This document shows positions 45,410-52,916 of a DNA stretch of 64,000 nt, piece by piece. This DNA is from UBA3206 sp963623875 (lineage in GTDB: Bacteria; Bacillota_I; Bacilli_A; Acholeplasmatales; Anaeroplasmataceae). The stretch lies in NCBI GenBank assembly GCA_963623875.1, contig CAVFNL010000021.1, forward strand, positions 1 through 64,000. Reading direction: 5' to 3'. The notes under the pieces are model-generated. The model was given only the letters and a program-made list of their open reading frames with translations. It made no database searches and was not told the DNA's origin. How positions within the stretch are numbered: position 1 is the stretch's first letter; every line of letters begins with the position of its first letter. The position numbers and the translations under genes are program-made.

Positions 45410-45854
45410 AAATATCACCTACCAATTTATCATAATAGTCATTAGAATCTATTATGATTTCTCTTTTGAAATCATCTATTCTTTTAATAGTGATTTTCAT
45501 ATATTTATTTGGAATAACATCAAATGCTTGATAAGGCCATTCCACTACACAAATGGTAGTTGGCATAAAATATTCTTCTAAATCAAAATCATCACCAACA
45601 CCATCAAGTCTATATAAATCCATATGATGAAGAGTTATATTATCTCCTTCATACGATTTTACAATCGTAAATGTAGGACTATTAATTACTCTTTTTACAC
45701 CTAAGGCTTCACCTATACCTTTTGTAAAAGTAGTTTTGCCAGCTCCTAAATCGCCATCAAGGATAATCGTATCTCCGCCCTTTAATAAAGAGCCTATTTT
45801 ATAACCTAATTTAATTGTTTCATCACTATTATTTGTTTTAATAACTTTTATCAT
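45402..45854 (-). CDS. tsaE: tRNA threonylcarbamoyladenosine ATPase TsaE
   Basis: P-loop ATPase that regulates TsaB-TsaD. About 150 residues with Walker A GDLGAGKTTFTKG and the family motif INSPTFTIVKSYEG, then HMDLYRL. The start is at 45854, directly behind GGTGATTAT; an upstream in-frame ATG lies within the promoter. It is first in the four-gene cluster. Confidence 0.95.
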   Translation of the reverse strand: MIKVIKTNNSDETIKLGYKIGSLLKGGDTIILDGDLGAGKTTFTKGIGEALGVKRVINSPTFTIVKSYEGDNITLHHMDLYRLDGVGDDFDLEEYFMPTTICVVEWPYQAFDVIPNKYMKITIKRIDDFKREIIIDSNDYYDKLVGDICE

Positions 45855-45873
45855 ATAATCACCAACAATAACC

Positions 45874-45882
45874 ATTATAGCA
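45874..45882 (-). promoter_or_regulatory. Extended -10 promoter of tsaE
   Basis: TGCTATAAT on the minus strand, a TGN-extended consensus -10. The predicted start is about 13 bases before the tsaE ATG. It separates tsaE from the regulator gene whose stop is 12 bases upstream. Confidence 0.55.
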
Positions 45883-45887
45883 CATTT

Positions 45888-47678
45888 TTATTCTAAATTA
45901 TATTTCTTTAATTTTCTCCATAATGTTGTAGTACTAATATCTAATTCTTTAGCCATCTTACTTCTATTTCCATTAAATTTATAATAAGTTGAAAGTATCG
46001 GATCTTCTATCTTATTTGATGATTTAATATCCTTTTTAGTTAAACATTTCTTAACAAATTCTACAGAAAGAATTTTAGTTGAAGCAACTAGTACTATATA
46101 TTTAATAGTTTGTAATACCTCAATATCATTACCATCCCATTCTAGATGAGCTAGATATTCTATTACATCATTATCTACTTTAATGTTTTTCTTATATTTT
46201 AAAATATATTCATCAAAACCATTCTTTATGATATTTATTAAATCTTCATATCTAGAATTTAGTGGTGGTATTTCTAATTCAAATGGTTTTAGATAGTAAT
46301 ACATCTCATCAATTATTTCTTTATCTTGATATAATTCAGATAATGATTTATCACTTATAAATATCAATCTTGTATCAGAATGCGCATCTTCTGCTAAATC
46401 ATAAGAATCTTTTTGTGATACATAGGAATAAAACAATCTGTTTTGAAGACGTTTTGATAAATGATTAAATCCTATTAATGTTAATGTTCCACCATTTGAT
46501 TTTTGCAAAGCTTTATTGAATATTAAATCTTCTATGAAATCTTCTTTATAAAAGCAATTTATTCTTATAAAAGGTCCATTCTTTTTTTGACTAAAATTAT
46601 GAATAGCTTCTGATAATATTTCTTTATCTAAACCCGGTTTTGATATTATAAATATAGGATCGTTTTCAACCGATAATAATTTAGCAAGTCTTATCGTATT
46701 TTTATAATCTTCAGACTTTGTATTTATAGCTTGGAACGAAGAGGTGGCAACATATCCTTTTACATAATCTTCTTTGTTAGCATTTGACCTGTGAGATACC
46801 ACAAAAACAGATAGTATTAACTCTTTTACAATATGTTCAAATATAACAGGCACTAGTGTATAGTTAAGGATATCTTTTTGATATTCTAACACACCTTGAT
46901 ACATTTCAAGCCTGTTCTCAAACATAGAATCAATAATATCTACATCAATATCATCAAAAATATCTTCAATTTTTACAGATATAATATCTTTTCCTATGTA
47001 GTTTAGAGCACTCTTGTTTGCCATCTCAACTTCATGCATACGGTTAAGTTGGTATATTTGATTGAATGAAACATCAAGAAGAGTATTAAACTGTGGATAA
47101 TTTTTAAGTTCGTTATCTATAGTATATAACATACTCTTAGCTGTCTTTAGTGCATTCATCATTGAATCAATTGATGAATCACAAAATATCGCTTCAATAT
47201 TTTTTTCTTTAGCAAGCCTTACAATTTTGTTTCCACCAATTACTACATCAACCATATCTCTTTTAGCTTCTTCTAGTTTAATGTTTTCATCGTCGTTTAA
47301 AATTTCAAGTTTTATATTTGCATCAAAAATCTCATCTAAATGAGATATGTCACCAAATGTATTTTTATATCCAAATAATGTTATATTAGGTCTTTTCTTA
47401 CCTGATATCTCACAAGCTTTTTTAATAAGTAGTGCTATTTCGTTTGATGTAAGACAAATAGGAATGATACTAAAAGGAGTATTTTCTTCTAAATATAGGG
47501 CTTGATATCCTCTAGCTACTACTATTTTGGCTCCCACTTTTTTTATTTTTGAAACAACATCATCCACCGATATAACATCCGATAATAATACTTCTGCGTC
47601 AACCTCTAGCCTGTCTATTGCTTGAAGTGCTATATCACGTAGATATTCTTTAGGAACAACTACAATAATTTTAGACAT
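45888..47678 (-). CDS. PrpR-type transcriptional regulator with degenerate sigma54-activator ATPase domain
   Basis: 596 residues: an N-terminal PrpR_N-like sensor (about 1-180), a PAS-like segment, an AAA domain of sigma54-activator shape and a C-terminal Fis-type helix-turn-helix (GNRSKMAKELDISTTTLWRK). The Walker A position reads SKPGLDKE instead of GESGTGKE, no GAFTGA loop is present, and Walker B is altered to LTLIGFNHL. It therefore cannot remodel sigma54 polymerase in the usual way and probably acts as a conventional DNA-binding regulator. It is divergent from the CdaR-like gene and close to the galactarate genes, which it may control. Confidence 0.82.
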   Translation of the reverse strand: MSKIIVVVPKEYLRDIALQAIDRLEVDAEVLLSDVISVDDVVSKIKKVGAKIVVARGYQALYLEENTPFSIIPICLTSNEIALLIKKACEISGKKRPNITLFGYKNTFGDISHLDEIFDANIKLEILNDDENIKLEEAKRDMVDVVIGGNKIVRLAKEKNIEAIFCDSSIDSMMNALKTAKSMLYTIDNELKNYPQFNTLLDVSFNQIYQLNRMHEVEMANKSALNYIGKDIISVKIEDIFDDIDVDIIDSMFENRLEMYQGVLEYQKDILNYTLVPVIFEHIVKELILSVFVVSHRSNANKEDYVKGYVATSSFQAINTKSEDYKNTIRLAKLLSVENDPIFIISKPGLDKEILSEAIHNFSQKKNGPFIRINCFYKEDFIEDLIFNKALQKSNGGTLTLIGFNHLSKRLQNRLFYSYVSQKDSYDLAEDAHSDTRLIFISDKSLSELYQDKEIIDEMYYYLKPFELEIPPLNSRYEDLINIIKNGFDEYILKYKKNIKVDNDVIEYLAHLEWDGNDIEVLQTIKYIVLVASTKILSVEFVKKCLTKKDIKSSNKIEDPILSTYYKFNGNRSKMAKELDISTTTLWRKLKKYNLE

Positions 47679-47743
47679 AAAAACACCACCTTAATTCATT
47701 ATATAATTATTTTACCATCTTTAATTATTTTATAAATATTTTA

Positions 47744-47752
47744 TGTTATAAT
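47744..47752 (+). promoter_or_regulatory. Extended -10 promoter of the CdaR-like gene
   Basis: TGTTATAAT on the plus strand, about 17 bases before the ATG at 47769. No clear -35. Confidence 0.5.
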
Positions 47753-47768
47753 TTTTATAGGTGATATC

Positions 47769-48767
47769 ATGAACTATAACAATATTCTTTCAAATTATAA
47801 AAAATATTTTAATACACCATTAAATATTTTAGATAAAAATTATACAATTATCTATTCATCAAAAAATGATAATATTGGATTTAAATATCCCATCACTGAA
47901 ATAATTAACACAATATTTTATTTTGATGAAGATATAATAATACCTATTATAAAAGATTATTATTTATCATTAAATAAATCATCTTATAAAGATGAGGTTT
48001 TAATGTTATGTGATTTTCTTAAAGATTATTTAAAATCCGATGAAGAAAAAAATAATATTAATGTTTTTCTTCTTGATTTAATAAATTCTAAAATAGATAG
48101 TTATAAACTACAAGATTTCTTTAAATTATATAACTTAAGAAATAGCCTATCTAGAATAATTGATATAGAATTTCATGATAAAGCATCCATTTTTATTGAT
48201 AAGCTTGAAACATATATTATTGATAATAAAGATTATTTTTTAATAAAACACTCTCCTCTTCATATAAGTATAATTGATTATGTTTTAGATGATAAGATTA
48301 TATCTGATATATACCATTTAAAGAAAAAAGATAAAATTATCTTAAATATGGGTATTGGTAATAATTATGTATTAAGTATGATATCTAAGTCATATAATGA
48401 AGCAAGGGAAGCTATTAGAATATCATTAACATATAATCTTGATTTTACTTCATACTACGCAAATCTAAGACTTGAAGAGGTTGTAAATAATTTATCTATT
48501 GAAGAAAAAGAAAGAATATTTAATTCTTCTTATTATCAAAAATTAAATAATCTTAATCTTGATATGTTAGAGACAATTAATACAATTTTTAGTTCAAACC
48601 TACATCTTACAGATGCGGCTAAAGAGTTATATATCCACAGAAACACCTTAGTGTATAGAATAGATAAAATTAAAAATCTAATAGGCCTTGATATTAGAGA
48701 ATTTAGTGATGCGACATATTTAAAATTTTTATTAATTTTAAAAACCTCTGAGCAAAAAAGTGAATAA
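47769..48767 (+). CDS. CdaR/PucR-family sugar-diacid regulator
   Basis: 332 residues. The C-terminal 60 residues are the PucR-type helix-turn-helix (LHLTDAAKELYIHRNTLVYR, then a DKIKNLIGLD helix), preceded by a GGDEF-like regulatory segment (LNMGIGNNYVLSMISKSYNEA). CdaR proteins activate galactarate, glucarate and glycerate genes, and this one lies between the PrpR-like gene and the galactarate genes. A plausible target is the repeat array at 50.75 kb. A good terminator follows. Confidence 0.87.
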   Translation: MNYNNILSNYKKYFNTPLNILDKNYTIIYSSKNDNIGFKYPITEIINTIFYFDEDIIIPIIKDYYLSLNKSSYKDEVLMLCDFLKDYLKSDEEKNNINVFLLDLINSKIDSYKLQDFFKLYNLRNSLSRIIDIEFHDKASIFIDKLETYIIDNKDYFLIKHSPLHISIIDYVLDDKIISDIYHLKKKDKIILNMGIGNNYVLSMISKSYNEAREAIRISLTYNLDFTSYYANLRLEEVVNNLSIEEKERIFNSSYYQKLNNLNLDMLETINTIFSSNLHLTDAAKELYIHRNTLVYRIDKIKNLIGLDIREFSDATYLKFLLILKTSEQKSE

Positions 48768-48775
48768 TTATACTG

Positions 48776-48806
48776 ACTTCTAAAGTTTTCTTTAGAAGTT
48801 TTTTTA
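48776..48806 (+). terminator. Terminator of the CdaR-like gene
   Basis: ACTTCTAAAG pairs with CTTTAGAAGT around TTTT, followed by a T run. Confidence 0.85.
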
Positions 48807-48847
48807 TAAAAAAATACCTTCACCATAGTTATCTATGATAAAGGCAT
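48807..48847 (-). terminator. Terminator of the DapA-like / garR operon
   Basis: On the minus strand CCTTTATCATAG, loop ATAA, CTATGGTGAAGG with one mismatch and G-U pairing, then ATTTTTTT. It is convergent with the CdaR-gene terminator. Confidence 0.75.
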
Positions 48848-48861
48848 TTTATAGGGGAGGC

Positions 48862-49758
48862 TTATACTAAATTCATTTTCTTTAATATTTCATGAAGTTT
48901 TTGTTTTTCAACATCAGTAAGCTCTGATATTGGATCTAAACATTTTCCAACAGGAATTCCTTGTTGAACAAGACCTTCCTTAATTACTGCAGGGAATGTT
49001 CCCATTCCACATGCAATTCTTAATGGTGCTAATTCAAATTGAGCTTCAAGAGCCGCTTTATAATCACCTTTTACAAAGTTTTCATAAATAGCTACAGCTA
49101 CTTTTGGCGCAACGTTAGCACAAGATGATATAGAACCTGATGCTCCATACATTAATCCAGCATAAATTAGTGTATCTCTTCCTACAAGAACATGGAAATC
49201 TTCAATATCTCTTGTAAGACGGATATATTCAGCTGTGTTAGTCATATCACCTGTTGAATCTTTTACAGCAATAATATTTGGAATTACTGCAAGTTTTGCA
49301 CAAGTTTCAGGTGTGATTGTTACATTAGTTTTTGGTTTGTTATTATACATTATGATAGGTAATGTAGTACTTTCAGCTATAGTTTTAAAATATTTATAAA
49401 CCTCATCTTGAGTTTGAGATACGAACATAGGTGTTAATACAGAAACTGCATCTACTCCTATTTCTTCGCAAATCTTAACTAATTTAATAGCTCCTCTTGT
49501 TGTAATATGATTACATCCAGCGTAGATTTTAACTCTACCTTTTGCTTCATCTTTTACAGTTTCAATTATTTTTCTATATGTATCATCATCAAATGCATAG
49601 AATTCTCCTGTTGTTCCTAAAGGGAATAGGCCATGAACTCCACTATCGATTAGATGATTTACCATTTGTCTTAAAACTGCATAATTAACTTCTCCCTCAT
49701 CTGTAAGAGGTGTAATTATTGGTGGAATAATTCCTGTAGGTGTAAAATACTTACTCAT
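48862..49758 (-). CDS. DapA/NanA-family aldolase or dehydratase of the galactarate locus
   Basis: A Schiff-base (beta/alpha)8-barrel enzyme of 298 residues. LFPLGTTGEFYAF, the catalytic tyrosine in IIMYNNKPKTNV and the lysine in IAVKDSTGD are all present. Lysine biosynthesis is unlikely because it is coupled to a tartronate-semialdehyde reductase gene, which it overlaps by eight bases. In the Escherichia coli pathway 5-keto-4-deoxyglucarate is split by GarL (HpcH family) to pyruvate and tartronate semialdehyde; no GarL is encoded here, so this protein probably performs that cleavage. A decarboxylating dehydratase function is the alternative. Confidence 0.85.
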   Translation of the reverse strand: MSKYFTPTGIIPPIITPLTDEGEVNYAVLRQMVNHLIDSGVHGLFPLGTTGEFYAFDDDTYRKIIETVKDEAKGRVKIYAGCNHITTRGAIKLVKICEEIGVDAVSVLTPMFVSQTQDEVYKYFKTIAESTTLPIIMYNNKPKTNVTITPETCAKLAVIPNIIAVKDSTGDMTNTAEYIRLTRDIEDFHVLVGRDTLIYAGLMYGASGSISSCANVAPKVAVAIYENFVKGDYKAALEAQFELAPLRIACGMGTFPAVIKEGLVQQGIPVGKCLDPISELTDVEKQKLHEILKKMNLV

Positions 49759-50641
49759 GACTCTTTACCTCGATTCCTGCAAGTTTTTCATAATATTTAA
49801 CTAAGCTAGAATGATCTTCTTTTGAATATCCATCAGATTTTAAATAAGTCATCATTTCCATTACATTAGCTGTAAGTGGAGTTGGAGATGCGACTGCATG
49901 AGCAGCATTTAATGCATTATTTAAATCCTTGATGTGTAATTCAATTCTAAATCCAGGTTTGAAATTTCTTTGAAGCATCATAGGTGCTTTAGCATCTAGA
50001 ACTGTTGATCCTGCAAGTCCTCCACGGATTGCTTTATATACAAGTTCAGGATCAGCACCTGATTTTGTTGCGAATGTTAAAGCTTCTCCTACAGCAGCTA
50101 TATTACATGCAACGATGATTTGGTTCGCAAGTTTTGTAATGTTTCCACTTCCAAGAGGTCCTACATAAACAGCACTTCCAGCCATACACATAATTAAATC
50201 ATAATATTTATCAAATGTTTCTTTCTTTCCTCCAGCCATTACAGAAATAGTTCCGTCGATAGCTTTAGGCTCTCCACCTGATACTGGGCAATCCATTAAT
50301 TCAATACCCTTCTTTTCAAGTTCAGCTCCAATACTTCTTGTTTCAACTGGATCGATACTTGACATATCTATAACTACAGTTCCAGGTTTGGCAGTTTCAA
50401 TAATTCCACCTTCCCCTAAACATACATCACGTACTTGAGGTGAATTTGGAAGCATTGTTATAATGACATCGCATTCTTTAGCTACTTCACTACCGTTTTT
50501 AGCTTTTTTAGCTCCTAGCGCTACAAGTTCATTTACTGCAGCTTCTCCATGACTACATACTACAAGGTCATGTCCTTTTTTTAATAAATTTTTACTCATA
50601 GGTTTTCCCATGATTCCTAGTCCAATAAATCCAACTTTCAT
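49751..50641 (-). CDS. garR: Tartronate semialdehyde (2-hydroxy-3-oxopropionate) reductase
   Basis: NAD(P)H-dependent reduction of tartronate semialdehyde to D-glycerate. The 296-residue beta-hydroxyacid dehydrogenase has GFIGLGIMGKPMSKNL at the nucleotide-binding end, the substrate motif DCPVSGGEPKA and the catalytic lysine in GSGNITKLANQ. AAGGAGG precedes the start. It is the first gene of the minus-strand half of the galactarate locus, divergent from glycerate kinase, which uses its product. Confidence 0.92.
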   Translation of the reverse strand: MKVGFIGLGIMGKPMSKNLLKKGHDLVVCSHGEAAVNELVALGAKKAKNGSEVAKECDVIITMLPNSPQVRDVCLGEGGIIETAKPGTVVIDMSSIDPVETRSIGAELEKKGIELMDCPVSGGEPKAIDGTISVMAGGKKETFDKYYDLIMCMAGSAVYVGPLGSGNITKLANQIIVACNIAAVGEALTFATKSGADPELVYKAIRGGLAGSTVLDAKAPMMLQRNFKPGFRIELHIKDLNNALNAAHAVASPTPLTANVMEMMTYLKSDGYSKEDHSSLVKYYEKLAGIEVKSHE

Positions 50642-50752
50642 AAAATTGTCCTCCTTAGTTGATCTTCACCCATATTATATAAATGTTTTCCTCCTCATAC
50701 AATTGACAAAATTTACAAACATCACAAAACTTTTATATTTTTCGAAAAAATA

Positions 50753-50860
50753 TTTCATTTTGTTTCAATATACCATTTATTGCATTTCATTTTATTTCAT
50801 TTTTGCTGAGGCTTTATTTCATTCTTATTTTGACAAAATTATTTTTTTTACCTATTTCAT
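50753..50860. promoter_or_regulatory. Helically phased TTTCAT array in the galactarate divergent promoter region
   Basis: TTTCAT or TTTCAA begins at 50753, 50763, 50785, 50795, 50817 and 50855. The first five are spaced 10, 22, 10 and 22 bases, so pairs repeat every 32 bases, about three DNA turns. The array lies between garR and glycerate kinase, upstream of a TATAAT (50904-50909) that has no recognisable -35. This is the layout of activator sites. Confidence 0.6.
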
Positions 50861-50903
50861 AAAAATTCGCTACTTAATCAATAGAATTTTAAAATTTAAA
50901 GAT

Positions 50904-50909
50904 TATAAT
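50904..50909 (+). promoter_or_regulatory. -10 element of the glycerate kinase operon
   Basis: Consensus TATAAT with no TTGACA-like box 16-18 bases upstream. Start near 50916, about 20 bases before the ATG at 50936. Dependence on an activator is inferred from the missing -35 and the upstream repeat array. Confidence 0.5.
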
Positions 50910-50935
50910 TTATGGTGTAAAGATGAGGTGATTGT

Positions 50936-52063
50936 ATGAAATTTGTTTTAGCTCCTGATTCTTTTAAAGGAACTATTTCAGCCCTTGAAGCTTCTACAAT
51001 AATGAAAGAGGTTATTTTAAAACATTATCCTAATGCTATTATAGAAGAACTTCCTATCGCCGATGGTGGAGAAGGTAGTGTTGACGCTGTATTAAGAGGA
51101 ATTGGTGGAGAAAAAATTTATTGTAAATCAACTGGTCCTTTTGGAGAAAAGCTTAAAGTATATTATGGAATGAAGGATAGGACAGCTATCATCGAGATGG
51201 CATCGTGTGCTGGTATAACAATACCAGATCACCTAGATCCATCTATAGCTACTACATATGGTGTTGGTACTGTAATTAAAGATGCTATTTCAAATGGTGC
51301 TAAAAAAATAATTTTAGGACTTGGAGGAAGTTGTACTAACGATATGGGTGTTGGTGCCGCAATCGCAATGGGTGCTAAATTCTATAATAAAGATAACGAA
51401 GAATTTTTCCCTACTCCTTTAGAATTTGGTGATGTCACTAACATTGATTTAACTGAAATCAAAAAAACTATAGGTGATGTAGAAATTAAGGCAATGTGTG
51501 ATATAACAAATCCCCTATATGGCGAGCACGGAGCTGCTTATGTATTCGCTCCTCAAAAAGGTGCTAACAAAAATTTAGTAAAAAAACTTGATAACAATTT
51601 AATTTTATTATCTAATATAATAAAGGAGAAACTTAATATTGATGTTTCTTCTATTGAAGGAAGTGGCGCAGCTGGAGGAATGGGTGCTGGTATTATAGCT
51701 TTCTTTGGTGGTAAGCTTACTTCTGGAATAAATACAATATTAGATCTATTTGATTTTGATTCTAAAATAAAAGATGCTGATTTCATTTTTACTGGCGAAG
51801 GTAAAATTGATAGTCAATCTGTTGATGGTAAAGTAATATCTGGAATTGCTTTACGTGCTAAAGTGCAAAACGTTCCTGTTATTGCATTATGCGGAGCAAT
51901 CGGCGATGTGCCTGATAAGGCATATGATATGGGCGTTACAACAATTATGAGTATTAACCAACAAGCTATGGATTTTAAAGAATCAAAAGCTTATTCTAAA
52001 GAAAATTTAGAAGCTCAAATGGATCATATAATAAGATTGATTAAAGCTATTAAAGGAGAATAA
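50936..52063 (+). CDS. garK: Glycerate 2-kinase
   Basis: Phosphorylates D-glycerate for entry into glycolysis. 375 residues of the GarK/GlxK family: VLAPDSFKGTISALEAS at the N-terminus, ELPIADGGEGSVDA, LGLGGSCTNDMGVGAA and FTGEGKIDSQSV. GAGGTGAT precedes the start. The epimerase gene follows after one base. It is the last step of the galactarate route whose first enzyme is encoded two genes downstream. Confidence 0.95.
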   Translation: MKFVLAPDSFKGTISALEASTIMKEVILKHYPNAIIEELPIADGGEGSVDAVLRGIGGEKIYCKSTGPFGEKLKVYYGMKDRTAIIEMASCAGITIPDHLDPSIATTYGVGTVIKDAISNGAKKIILGLGGSCTNDMGVGAAIAMGAKFYNKDNEEFFPTPLEFGDVTNIDLTEIKKTIGDVEIKAMCDITNPLYGEHGAAYVFAPQKGANKNLVKKLDNNLILLSNIIKEKLNIDVSSIEGSGAAGGMGAGIIAFFGGKLTSGINTILDLFDFDSKIKDADFIFTGEGKIDSQSVDGKVISGIALRAKVQNVPVIALCGAIGDVPDKAYDMGVTTIMSINQQAMDFKESKAYSKENLEAQMDHIIRLIKAIKGE

Positions 52064-52064
52064 T

Positions 52065-52910
52065 ATGAAAATTTTTGTAAGAGCTCAAGATTTAGGAAAA
52101 AAGGATGCCCAAACTCTCGCAAAAGAAATCAAAGCTTTAGGTTTTGATGGTTTACAACTTGCGATTAATAAAGCTATCGAAGGCGAAACAGCATGGCCTG
52201 GTGAATTAAGTCAAGATCGTGCTAAAGAAATTGCTAAAACTTTCTTAGATGAGGGTCTTGAAATACCGCTTATTGGTTCTTATTTCAACCCAGTACATTC
52301 TAATAAAGATCTAGTTAAACGCAACATTTCTAAATTTAAAATGCACTTAGATTATTCACACTATTTCAATACCCTATATATTGGAAGTGAAACAGGTTCT
52401 TATAACGATGATAAGTGGACTTATAATCCATTAAATAGAACTGAGGAAGCCTTTGAAATCGTTAAAAACACTTTCAAAGAACTTGCAGATTATGCTAAGG
52501 AAGTTAATTCTAATTTATCTATTGAAGGTGCAGACGGACATTGTATGTATTGTCCTAAACAATTAAAAAGATTAATTGATGCAATTGACAATGGACATGT
52601 ATTTGTAACAGTTGATGTTTATAATTATCTTAATGAAGAAAATTATGATAAAGAATATCAACATAAAGTAATTGATGAATGTATTGATTTATTCAAAGAT
52701 AAAATAAGAAATATCCACCTAAAAGATTTTACTATGGATGAAAAGCCATTACTAAAAGTAGGTCTTGGAAATGGATTAATGGATTTGGAATACATTGTTT
52801 CTAAAGTTAAACAAAACATTCCAAACGCTAATTTAATATTCGAAGGTGTTCCAAAAGACAAAATGGAGTCAAGCCTTAGATATATAAAACAAATTTTAGA
52901 AAAGGAGTGA
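52065..52910 (+). CDS. Sugar phosphate isomerase/epimerase-like TIM-barrel protein
   Basis: 281 residues of the xylose-isomerase-like AP-endonuclease-2 fold. Metal-binding candidates include the acidic end of LSIEGADGH, VFVTVDVYN, and the IRNIHLKDF and NLIFEGV segments. It is sandwiched between glycerate kinase and galactarate dehydratase with spacers of one and six bases, so it must serve this pathway. Hydroxypyruvate isomerase belongs to the same fold and interconverts hydroxypyruvate with tartronate semialdehyde, so that is one candidate; an epimerase that feeds another diacid into the route is another. Confidence 0.85.
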   Translation: MKIFVRAQDLGKKDAQTLAKEIKALGFDGLQLAINKAIEGETAWPGELSQDRAKEIAKTFLDEGLEIPLIGSYFNPVHSNKDLVKRNISKFKMHLDYSHYFNTLYIGSETGSYNDDKWTYNPLNRTEEAFEIVKNTFKELADYAKEVNSNLSIEGADGHCMYCPKQLKRLIDAIDNGHVFVTVDVYNYLNEENYDKEYQHKVIDECIDLFKDKIRNIHLKDFTMDEKPLLKVGLGNGLMDLEYIVSKVKQNIPNANLIFEGVPKDKMESSLRYIKQILEKE

Positions 52911-52916
52911 TAATAA

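Noticed and set aside
48862..49758. Annotation as lysine-pathway dihydrodipicolinate synthase (dapA)
   Set aside because: It overlaps a tartronate semialdehyde reductase gene and faces galactarate genes. The lysine genes of the window are in a different operon.
50642..50935. Sigma54 promoter at the galactarate locus
   Set aside because: No GG-N10-GC type -24/-12 element was found, and the nearby activator lacks the GAFTGA loop needed for sigma54.
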